Source: Rotaria sp. Silwood1 (Eukaryota; Rotifera; Eurotatoria; Philodinida; Philodinidae). Taken from it: a DNA stretch of 64,000 bases. The notes under the pieces are model-generated. The model was not told the origin of the DNA and ran no database searches. It was given only the letters and a program-made list of their open reading frames with translations. The position numbers and the translations under genes are program-made. This document shows positions 12,379 through 22,381 of the stretch, piece by piece. Position 1 is the stretch's first letter. Each line of letters opens with the position of its first letter. The stretch is taken from the NCBI GenBank assembly GCA_905250075.1, contig CAJNOP010000011.1:434001-498000 (forward strand), in the 5' to 3' direction.

Positions 12379-13769
12379 CTCGAATGAATATTTTTCACTT
12401 CAAACATTCTTATCTTCTTCCAGTCTATATATATATGTGTATACAATATGTCATTTTTCTCGCTACCATTCATGAGAATAATATTCATACAAGCATGTTT
12501 ATGATGATGAACGCTTGATGCTATTTTTCTTTCTGCCTAAAATTCTTTTCATTCATAACGAAAAAAAATTTGCGCGGTCACTTGTTGATAATATGATTGC
12601 ATTTATCATATGTCAAATGCATTTTATCAAGTGGTATCATATTTAGATTAAGTTGAAATAAAACACTCAATATATTGAAAATATAAATGCGCTATTGTTC
12701 TCTTTTGTTTGTGTATCTTCCATAGTTTCTTGAGTTGATAGTCGAAGTATTTGAAATGAACACATTAAGTTTTCATCGAGACTTATAACATAGCTAGCAT
12801 TATCGAATTTGCCACAATAATTTGGTTCAGAAATAAATGTTATTGATTAATGTTTGATAAAAAATTTCTAACCGTAATCAACAACTTACAGTTATTCAAT
12901 AGAAAAAAATATTCCATTTTGCTTTTTGATCAAATATAACATGATGTCCTCAACAAATAAAGTGATTTAATTTTGATTTTCAGCTGATTTAAATTAAATG
13001 GTTTCCTCTTGGATAAGTGTCATCTGTTTTTCACTGCTGCAACACAGAAACATCTTGGTTCAAAGTATAATTATAATTGAGACAAAACTTTATCTTTTGC
13101 TTTTTTTGCCACAGTTATATGGAAGCCTTATCGTAATTGTAAAGTGCGGGTAAGATTAAAGTTTTGCTTTTACCGATTTAGGTCCTTAGATTTTTCAAAA
13201 ATTTCATTTATATTCGAACTTGAAGTAGGCAGTTACTCGCATATCTGATGTAATCTGACTATTTAACAATTATTACTAGTAAAAAAACCAGATAATGTCT
13301 CGAGCATATTATGGTTTGGTAGTATTATCGCTTTGATATATTTCAATTAATTAATTAATTCTCATAATGCTCATTCAATTTCTTTTTAGTCTTTATTTAT
13401 CGATCTTTCCTTGATATTTTTTCTTCTTTATTCATTTCATAAAAACAGATAGAAAAATAGAAAATGCCTTCACCATTTATAATATATCTAATGGATATTA
13501 GAGGTCATGCTCAGTTGGTAGATTATACTCTCGTCTTTCAAACAACATTGACGTCTCTGTTGGTACACGTTTCATCCAATACAATTGTTCTCTGCTTATA
13601 CAGGTTTTTATTTATTATGCTTTTGATTGTGTTAATATTAGATTTGATGTTTTTATTAAAAAATGAACAATTCAAAAATATATAATATTGAACTTGTTAC
13701 AATAGTCTTACTTTTGACACACTAATCTTCATGATCTATTAACTCCTTTTGTATCTCTGTGTATTACAG
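12379..13769. other. Divergent intergenic region
   Basis: It lies between the 5' ends of the minus-strand F-box gene and the plus-strand enoyl-CoA hydratase gene, so it should hold both promoters. AT-rich; no domain-bearing frame seen. The ORF at 13464-13685 has no splice link that preserves the hydratase frame, so it is not taken as an exon. Confidence 0.45.
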
Positions 13770-15185
13770 ATGAGTTTTCTTGTAAGACTATTCACAAAAA
13801 TTATTGCACATCTAACAACAAGGAAAACATTTTTCTTGAAACTATCAGATAATAAATCACAGACCTTTCTTTTGTTCTGTTTCAACAGAATCATCTCAAC
13901 AAAGTATTATAAAAAAGTGTTTATTACTGTTTATTTTCTATATACAAAGGTGATAAAAAACAACAACATAATAAATATTCATATTTATTAGTTGATATCA
14001 AAAGACAAAATTCCAATGTAGCACTTGTTCAACTTAATCTACCTAAAACATTTAATTGTCTATCTAATGGTCTAATAAAAGAGGTATGAATATATATTTA
14101 GTGTTAAACATTTGATATAAAAACGTCAATAATCTAACGAACCTTTCTATTGTAAAAAAAAAATTCTTTATCAAAAATAATATCACATCATTTATTCACA
14201 ATAATATCATATTATTCATATAGATTTATATTCTTATTCTAGTTGGCTACATTATTGGAACCACTTGATAATGATGATAAAATTGCTTGTATTTTTCTTA
14301 CAGATAGTACACGTGCATTTGCTTGTAAATTGTATTTAATCTTCCATATGAATGTCTTGATTATGTATATATTAGCGGGTACTGATATCAAAGAAATGCA
14401 GAACAATACAATAACGCAAATTATTCATTCAGATTTTTCTGAAAAATTGTCAGCAGTATCAAAAATCAAAAAGCCAATTATTGCTGCTGTCAATGGTTTA
14501 GCTGTACGTTATTCTTTTCTTTTCATCTCTGTTTTCTATTTTCATTTATTAGTTAGGTGGTAGTTGTGAATTATCAATGATGTGTGATATTATCTATGCT
14601 GGTAACAAAGCAGACTTTAGTCAACCAGAAATTATTATTGGTACCATTCCAGGTACATAAAAAATTAGTATAATAATCTTAATAATACTTTTTTCTATCT
14701 TATTTTCAAAGGCGCTAATGCCACTCAACGTTTGTCTCGTTATGTCGGCAAATCAAAAGCAATGGAAATTATATTAAAAGGCAATCGAATCAGCACTCAA
14801 GAAGCTGAACAAATTGGTTTAGTCAATACTGTTTTTCCAGCCGATAAACTTGTTGAAGAGGCTATTAAAACAGCTGAATACATAGCTAGTTACTCGAAAA
14901 TTGTTGCACAATTAGCAAAAGAATCAATCAATAGAGGTGAATACCTTTTTCTTTAGCGACAAGAAATTATCTTCCTTTTGTTGTATAGCATTTGAAACAA
15001 CCTTGACGGAGAGTAATCAATTCGAACGATTCAAAAATCTTCGTTATCGTACGATATTTGGTTTGGTATGTTAAATATAAGATTGAAAAGGATATATAAA
15101 TTTTTGTTTTCTTATTTAGACAGACGAAAAAGAAGGCATGACCGCATTTTCAGAAAAACATAAACCTAACTTCACTGGTCAATAA
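13770..15185 (+). CDS. ECHS1: Enoyl-CoA hydratase, short chain, mitochondrial
   Basis: Eight exons, 13770-13878, 13992-14083, 14243-14324, 14376-14503, 14553-14652, 14712-14936, 14989-15065 and 15120-15185, total 293 codons including stop, close to the mammalian length. The enzyme hydrates trans-2-enoyl-CoA in mitochondrial fatty-acid beta-oxidation and branched-chain amino acid breakdown. Crotonase motifs are clear: [32 protein letters not shown] and [11 protein letters not shown]; the two catalytic glutamates are those of SCEL and QPEI. The C-terminus has EGMTAFSEK. Two usually conserved spots differ: GADIKEM is GTDIKEM and GAGGTQRL is GANATQRL. The first exon is inferred from phase and its Arg/Lys-rich, acid-poor start, as expected for a mitochondrial presequence; it is the least certain part. 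Confidence 0.85.
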
Positions 15186-17344
15186 TGGTAGTATTGTTGT
15201 GTTCTTGTCGATGATATATAACTTGTAGGAACATTCTTAATGTATATATATTCCATAATTGATTATATTCTTTTTTTTCCATTATTTTTTATTTTTATTT
15301 TTGCTACTAAGATTTGCATAGAGAAAGATATTCTTTATTAATAGAAAGGAAATTGAGAGTACAAAAAAATTCTGATAGAGGAGTTACGGTAGAAAATAAG
15401 GAGAAATTTTTACTTACGAAATTAGATTCAGTTATTCTTTTAACCCGACAATACAAATGAAGTCAGACACACTAATCGTCATATATTCTAAACGATCATA
15501 ATACTTTTGAGATGTTTTCACATTGATGATTAATGCATCTCATTACTCATACGCTTTGAATTTTTTTTTCGTGTCTATCAGGTTTTAGTAAAGTCTTTTG
15601 TAATACAATTGATTTCGTTGTTATTAAATTAGTTATATTCGTCTATACTTGATTGACGAATTAATTAATTTAATACTTCTTTTTCAACATGAAGAGATGA
15701 AATCTCTTTTATATATCGAAATCTTCAACTAATTATTAACGTTGATTCTCGAATGTCATTGAAAGGAATATATAATTCCTATTTAACATCCTCAAGAGAA
15801 GATCTTTGAAATTAAACAAAATAAAAAATATATCTACGCCATAAAAACTAATAACATAGGAAGATAACACTGTTTTCTTGAGTAAAATCACATCATCTTG
15901 GTTGATTTAAGTGTGATGTAGATTCGTATATAAATGGTATGATTCGAAAAGAAGTTTCGAAGCATTGATCTTTTAACATAAGGAACTATTTATTAGCTTA
16001 AACAATACGACACTATATTTTTCTTTGAGAAGAAAACTATTAAGAATAATTAGCAGAAAAAAACCTCACATAGATAGCACACCTTGAATAATCAAGGCTA
16101 TGAAAACAATATTTATGACTGTATCTAATTAGACACTATGAATGTCGTGATCACCATGGAGAGTACTATGATGATAGTGTACCGTTCAATAATTTTCTTC
16201 GAAAGAAAATTTTTGCTTTTGTATAGACACTGATTAAATTTTAAAATGTGTTCGTTTTTCTTTGATCTTTGTGTCACCTTTCTCTGTCTATCAACGACTG
16301 ACGATAAATATGTAAAGAGAGAGAATGATGCAAACTTTGTTCAAAAGATTGTTTAAAAATTTCGTCAACACTTTCCTATATCATTTGTTTTTCAACTAAA
16401 CAACAATACAGTTTCTTTTTCAAATGGACTTTATTTTCGGTGTTTTCTAATAAAAATGACGTTTTGGGTGTGGGTGGGTGTGGGGTGTGGGTGGGTGTGG
16501 GGTGTGGGTGTGGGTGTGGGTGGGTGTGGGTGTGGGTGGGTGTGGGTGTGGGTGTGGGTGGGTGTGGGTGGGTGTGGGTGGGGTGGGTGTGGGTGGATGT
16601 GGGTATGGGTGTTCTGTTTTTCACACCCACACTCAACCACACCCACACTCACACCCACACCCACATCCACACCCACACCACCCACGCCCACCCACACCCA
16701 CACTCACACCCTGAGCCAGCGATTTACCCACGTTTCTATTTTTTATAATCTGTGAAGGCTAGAAAAATAAACGTCAATAATATAAATAGTTGAAGGACAA
16801 GTGTCTATGAAGTCTACTAATATCACGTACTATAATCTTTCGATGTTCGTAATATTTAATTGCTTGTAATATATCTATTCGTCATTGATTTAGTTAAATC
16901 CTCCAATCTCTACTTCTATTAATATATAATAAGGATGTGATTATCATATTCATTAACATGAACATCTAGTACATTCTTTCCTATAGCTCAACATCATCCA
17001 AACAAATTTGAAATGGTCTGTTTCATAATTTTTATGACCAATAGTGTCCTAAAATATTATTCATTTTTAGTATTGATACTTATACCATATTGTTGTAAGT
17101 TAACATGTTAGAGAATAATTATAATCTGTTTACAATGAATATAATACATTTATTTCATCAATAATGAACTAAGATATATCATGAGAAAGCAAAAATAGAT
17201 AAATAAATTAGATTTATTATCAGTTTTTCATATACTATATGGTTGAAACTAGTCCATCATTGAATATGACAAAAAATATATAATTTCTAATTTTCATGAT
17301 TTACAGATATTATAGTTAAGTATTCTGTTCTATTTTCTTTATAG
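15186..17344. other. Intergenic region with telomere-like palindrome 2
   Basis: AT-rich and without a supported gene. It contains the longest telomere-like palindrome (16466-16711, separate entry). The missing first exon or exons of the following UBE3D-like gene may lie in its last few hundred bases, but I could not identify them. Confidence 0.45.
16466..16711. repeat. Telomere-repeat-like palindrome 2 (longest arms)
   Basis: About 145 bases of GTGGGT/GGGTGT variants on the plus strand are followed by a spacer of only about 10 bases (tctgtttttc) and then about 90 bases of CCCACA variants. Units are mostly 6 bases with 4-base (GGGT) slips. ORFs read across it encode only Val/Gly/Trp/Cys or Pro/Thr/His repeats and are artefacts. 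Confidence 0.9.
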
Positions 17345-18545
17345 TGATTGTAGTATTCAAACTGATCAATTTGTTATCGAAGATGAACAACAACATCATC
17401 AAACTATAATTCATTTCAACAATCTAATAATAGATGTAAACAAAGGTACTGAAGTTGCATCACCTTCGACAAATATAAATACAACTAGAGATGGACAAAT
17501 TTATAGAACATTCAAGTAAATCGTATCGATTTTATAACATATATGTATATATCTTACTATTTCTTTATTTAGATTTCCATTTCTTCGTCTACCAATCATA
17601 ACTGACAATAAACCATATGATTTGAACAATATTACATGTGCCAAGTGTCAATCACCTTTGAAGATCATTGCTGAAAAGTATAGCTCATTTAATTTTAAAC
17701 GACAGTGTTTAGTTTATTTTTGATAATAGTCAAACTTTTAAAATTGTTCAACAGCAAAATGCTAATGCTGATGATATAAATGAAATCATGTATTGTCACA
17801 GATTTTGTGAAGCTCATCAACATGAACATAAACATCATCATCAATATCAATTACCTGTTCCTCTTGATCTTCATTCTGAGTTGATTATACTTGAAACTAT
17901 CGAATGTTTGACTATTGGCAAAGAATATTCATCTTCAGATTTAATTCATAATGAACTTGTTCAATGTAGTCATTGTTCTTCATGTCTTGGATCATTTGGT
18001 ATGTTAAATTCAGCATTCTCATTACTTGAAACTTCTATTTAAATCAGAGGAAATTTTTTATTAATTCTATTCAAATTCACTTCAATTTTTACAACTATTA
18101 GATGTATATCTATTTAGATCCTCAAAATAATCTTGTCTCATTCAACAAATATTCATTGTTACCTTTTTCAAATGACTATCTATCAACATGTTTTCGTCAC
18201 TGTGAACCAGGTCGATATATAATTAAAGTGCCAAAGTGTAATGATTCAATATTTCTTGTTTGGATCTTACCTAATCAAATACTATCTGCTAATACAATCA
18301 TTGATTCATCAAAGAATTCTGCACAACTTGATTTTTATCGAATGCGAAAAGTTCTCTTCACACATGTAACATCATCAGATAATCCAATATTTACTGAATG
18401 AAAACGAGACTTTTCTGTAACAACTTTTCTTGTTAATTGTTGCTGTCTTGATCATTTATCAATATCATTTAAACAAGCAATAGAAAAATTTCCTAATGTA
18501 TTCAATAGCAAAGAATCATTTCAATCAGTAACTATTCCTTGTTAA
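17345..18545 (+). pseudogene. UBE3D: UBE3D (HECT-like E3 ligase) homologue with premature TGA
   Basis: Exons 17345-17515, 17573-17677, 17730-17998 and 18118 onward join in frame. The protein resembles UBE3D, an E3 ubiquitin ligase that binds E2 enzymes: Cys pairs ITCAKCQ and CSHCSSCLG, YCHRFCEAH, then a C-terminal LVWILPNQ segment and a KVLFTHV segment. At 18399-18401 the frame meets TGA, followed directly by about 48 codons that still fit the family (KRDFSVTTF to SFQSVTIPC) and a TAA at 18543-18545. The family has Trp near this point, so TGG to TGA is the simplest explanation. The first exon starts in phase 2, so at least one upstream exon is missing or unrecognised. It could be a recent pseudogene, one allele of a functional gene, or an assembly error. 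Confidence 0.65.
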
Positions 18546-18814
18546 AAATCATTGTTATAAATAAAAACTAAAGAATAGATAATTATCTATATGTCTTATT
18601 TTATGTATATATATATATCAAACGAAAAAGTCAGACAGTATGTTATCTTTAACGATTAATCCTTTCTTTGTATCAAGCAGTATAAGTAATAACAAATGTA
18701 AAATGTTAATAAGACCAAACAGCAATTAGTTGACGATCGAATGAACGAACAAAAGAAAAGAAATAATGATATCTGTCTAGTTCATTCATCAACATAGATA
18801 CAAAAGTAAATGAT

Positions 18815-19231
18815 TTGATACAAATAACTATGGAATCAAACGATACCAATACAAAAGATTGTTCTACTATATATCGTTTTCAATTTGCAAGTATAGCTTT
18901 TCTATGTAGTGTTTATCTTCCATTTACATCTCATTCAAATATATGGTCACTTTATACACAACCATTTACACCAGTTAATTGTTCGATGAATAAAAATTCA
19001 ATTATTTCTGGATTAACATTAAATGTTTCAATAAAATCAATTCTTCCAATTCGCATTAAAAATCATAATCGAACAGATTGTTGCCCTTGTAAGGAAATTT
19101 TTAACGGAAATATACATGATAAACGTTTATTGATTCGTTGTCAATCATGGATTGCAAATCTGCATGAATTAGAAGTACGAAAAGCAACTATTATCGATGA
19201 AGTAAGTTCAATATCGTACTCAAAAGTATAA
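18815..19231 (+). CDS. Unrecognised ORF, probable first exon of an interrupted gene
   Basis: 138 codons from 18815; an alternative ATG at 18830 begins MESNDTN. There is a hydrophobic stretch near residues 25-40 (FQFASIAFLCSVYLPF), several cysteines including DCCPC, and N-glycosylation-type NxS/T sites, so a membrane or secreted protein is possible. The end shows a good donor, GATGAA|GTAAGT, near 19198-19206, so the last residues may be intron. No continuing exon was found before the assembly gap at 19675. Function not recognised. Confidence 0.4.
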   Translation: MIQITMESNDTNTKDCSTIYRFQFASIAFLCSVYLPFTSHSNIWSLYTQPFTPVNCSMNKNSIISGLTLNVSIKSILPIRIKNHNRTDCCPCKEIFNGNIHDKRLLIRCQSWIANLHELEVRKATIIDEVSSISYSKV

Positions 19232-19674
19232 GATCACAAATGTTAAAACAGAAAAAAAGGGGGATAAAATTTTTATCCTATCCTCTGTCCTGCAGGACAC
19301 AGTGGTTGACGGAGTTTCGGAAAAGCGATCGTTTTTTTATCAATAAAAACGATCATATATACGTATACAATCAAGTATTTTATTTCTTTCTTTTTTAATT
19401 CACGTTAAGTCACAGAAAATATTTAATACGAAAATAATAATTTAAAATTTTATTGATGTATTCTGCAAAAGTTTTAGTTGATAGTTTTGCCGTTTGTGAG
19501 ATACACGCATACTCACTCAATTGGTTCGTATCAGTTGAAGGACTATAATTAAATGTGTTTTGACAAATGCGACTATTCATATAACTTTGGATACGTCTGC
19601 ATTCTCTTGTAGGGGTGTGAATTTATTGTTATTGTTATTAATAACAATAACAAAAAAAGTTATTCGTTATTAAT
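19232..19674. other. Non-coding sequence left of assembly gap
   Basis: Nothing coding. The last 60 bases contain a short palindromic run of TTATTGTTATT / AATAACAATAA just before the Ns, which may have caused the assembly break. TAGGGGTGTGAAT near 19611 resembles an inverted partner of TTGCCACCCCTA near 20029, as in some hAT element ends, but no target duplication flanks the pair. Confidence 0.4.
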
Positions 19675-19774
19675 NNNNNNNNNNNNNNNNNNNNNNNNNN
19701 NNNNNNNNNNNNNNNNNNNNNNNNNNNNNNNNNNNNNNNNNNNNNNNNNNNNNNNNNNNNNNNNNNNNNNNNNN
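19675..19774. other. Assembly gap (100 N)
   Basis: Exactly 100 unknown bases, a conventional gap of unknown size. Sequence on both sides is low-complexity and palindromic. Confidence 0.99.
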
Positions 19775-20035
19775 TAAATTCATTTAATTGGATTTCAATC
19801 CATTCACATTAATTCATATAGAATTTAAAGCTAATTAAATGAATTTAAATTGAATTTTATTCCGTTTAAATTGGATTTATATTGATTGAAGCTGAATTTA
19901 AAATTTATGTAAATCCAATTTAAATTTAAAATAAATTTAAATTTACAAAATTAGAAGTTGGAATAAATTTATATTTTTAAAATTTACATTTCAAATAAAT
20001 TTAAATTTAAAATAAATTAATAAGAAATTGCCACC
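19775..20035. repeat. AATTTAAAT-rich low-complexity block
   Basis: About 260 bases made almost only of ATTTAAAT, AATTGGATTT and similar words on both strands, next to the assembly gap. It may be the right part of a non-autonomous element whose middle is lost in the gap; the right end reads TTGCCACCCCTA. Confidence 0.5.
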
Positions 20036-20488
20036 CCTAATCCGAACTGGAAACTAAAACTTGGGAATGAGACTCTTTCCATCATATTTCATAGCAAGGT
20101 GCGTCAACCTTTCGAGTTCAATATCGATATAAATTAGCTATTCAGATCAAATCTGTTTTTTCATCTTAATTTCAAAAAAGGAAAAAAAGCAAGTTTATAA
20201 GAAATCTAACACAAAATTGTAAATATTTATTTTTCTTGATTCAGGCAGCTGCCTAAGTAAAACAAGAAAATAAATTATTTGATCTAGGTTAAATTGAGCG
20301 ATACACGAGAAAGAAATCGATAGAGCTACAAAGAGAACAATCAATGATTTATAGTCAAGTTGAAGACAAGATATCTATTAAGTCTTTCGCAACCGCATTC
20401 TTCTGGCTTGAAAATTTCACAAAAAACACCGTTTTCAGTAGAGAATATTCTTGGGTGCAAATAACAATTTTGTAATGATGAACTGGCA

Positions 20489-20578
20489 AAAATCCGGTTC
20501 TATCCGGCCCGGTTTAACTTTTTGTCCGGTCTTGTCCGGTCCGGCCGGACCGGAGCCAGATTGCCGGACCGGTTCCAA
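20489..20578. repeat. CCGG-rich block with a perfect 20-base palindrome
   Basis: In AT-rich surroundings this stretch is very GC-rich, with repeated (G)TCCGG(T) words. Positions 20535-20554 form an exact palindrome, TCCGGTCCGGCCGGACCGGA. It abuts the C-rich telomere-like tract that starts at 20584. Confidence 0.75.
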
Positions 20579-20583
20579 CTCTG

Positions 20584-20815
20584 ACCCACACCCACACACC
20601 CACACCCACGCCCACACCAACACTCACACCCCACACTCACACCCACACCAACACCCACACCCCACACCCACACCCACACCCACCACACCCACACACCCAC
20701 ACCCACATGCACGCCCACACCAACACTCACACCCCACACTCACACCCACACCCACACCCCACACCCACCCCCCCCACACCCCCCCCCCCCACACCCACAC
20801 CCACACCCACACCCT
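20584..20815. repeat. Telomere-repeat-like tract 3 (C-rich strand only)
   Basis: About 230 bases of CCCACA, CACCCC and related variants, with a poly-C stretch near 20767-20790. Unlike the other tracts it has no G-rich partner; the CCGG-rich block takes that place. Confidence 0.9.
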
Positions 20816-22381
20816 CTTTCTTCTTCTTTTTCTATCATACCGATTAGATGACATCGTCAAGAAATGAAACAAAGATTATGTTTACGAACAGAGGAAATAC
20901 ATGTTGAGGTTGTATGTATTTAATATATGTAATATGCATTGTTCATCAGTGGAAGTTTTTTCTATAGTTTGTGACGTTATGCTGGAAAACAATGTGACAA
21001 ATGCAAGTCAATGTCGAGTGCACTACTATACGAAAAATCTATTTTCACGGAAAACTATAAGAAAAAAAGTTGCCTGAAATGTATGTTCAATGCAGAATAT
21101 ATATTCCTCGGTAGATTTTATTTTCGTTAAAAGCCGGTTTTCTGCGAATAACAGTGCTATGTTATAGTAATATTGACAATAATTTAATAAATATTAGTCG
21201 TAAATAAGTAGAAATAAACGATATCGTTGAATCAATCCTTTAATTTTTAATTGAACAATTTGATTTGAATTCATCGAAAGATTGTAATATGATTAATGAT
21301 CTGTATCAGACATATAGTCTATAGATTAAGTTTTAATGGTAAGTATGAATTTCATTTGAAGTGCGTTATTGGATCTCAAATAGGAGAATGATTTGATGAC
21401 TCATGTAAATGTGACTATAAGCAAAGATAGATTTTTGTGGGTGTGGGTGTCGAAATGGGTGTGGGTTTGGGTGTGTGGTGTGAATGTACTTGTTTATTGT
21501 TCATCTACACCCACACCCACACCCCACACACCCACACACACCCACCCACACCCAACATAATGAATGCAAATTCAAAGAGTTCACCATGAACTTCTTCATC
21601 GAAGATTAATTGATTTTTATCTGCTTATAATTTTACTTTTGTATGTATGTATGTATATATGTAAAAAATATTCATTGACAAAAATTCTCTTTTTTCTTTC
21701 TATAAACAACATAGCGCATGACCTTCTCCTGTATTAAAATAGACATTAATAAGGCCAGTTTGTGTCTATTATATCCTTATAGTTTCTTTCTTTCTTTTTG
21801 ATAATTCATGTGTATCTTTCATAAGTTCAATTGGTCATAAAAAAGAATTTTTTTAGTCTTTCCTTTTAAAAGAAAATCTATCCTTTAGACTTATATTAAT
21901 TATTTCTATGTGATTCTCTAAGCAACTTTTAAAATAATTTTCATAATTTCATTTATGTTTATCGAACATGTTTGAATTTGATTATGACACAATGATTTAT
22001 CTCTTAAACTAGTTGAGATATCATACGTTTGATATTTTATTCAAAACGAAAACAATTAATTTGATGTTTATCACGAAGTTTGAACTCTTTATTATAATGT
22101 ATTGGAATAAAACGGAAAGTATATGTTGATTTTAAAGTTATAAATTAAGATAGAACTGCAAAAAATTAACATCAAGAGATATAAATAAATACTCTTTTCT
22201 TTGTTCATATCAATCGACCAACGAGACAAATGAACATTAGCAACTAACCAATAAATGATGATTATCCATGAAGAAAGATAGATTGAAAAAAAAATGATCG
22301 GTTGAATTTTACGACTATTGTTAGAAAAATGTTTATATAAAAGATCATGATGTTAAATACATTCTTATATTTCTATTCAGA
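20816..22381. other. Intergenic region with telomere-like palindrome 4
   Basis: AT-rich, without supported genes. It holds palindrome 4 (21437-21555) and the upstream region of the TRAF-like gene. Confidence 0.45.
21437..21555. repeat. Telomere-repeat-like palindrome 4
   Basis: A G-rich arm (21437 to about 21484, partly degenerate), a spacer of about 25 bases (tgaatgtacttgtttattg and flank) and a C-rich arm (about 21508-21555). Same left-G, right-C order as the other palindromes. Confidence 0.85.

Noticed and set aside
13464-13685. ORF upstream of ECHS1 as its first exon
   Set aside because: It offers no donor that fits the phase of the next exon, while the ORF starting at 13770 does and gives the expected total length.
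16376-16755. Several overlapping ORFs on both strands rich in Val/Gly/Trp/Cys or Pro/Thr/His
   Set aside because: They are translations of the TGTGGG/CCCACA tract in different frames, as are the ORFs at 20435-20872, 32842-33093 and 37641-37985.
18058-18117. Second start of the UBE3D-like C-terminal part at the ATG at 18102
   Set aside because: An acceptor at 18116-18117 joins the upstream exon in frame and removes this ATG, so the apparent separate ORF is part of the same gene.
19611-20036. hAT-like element spanning the assembly gap
   Set aside because: TAGGGGTG-type ends are present on both sides but no 8-base target duplication is found; left as a remark only.
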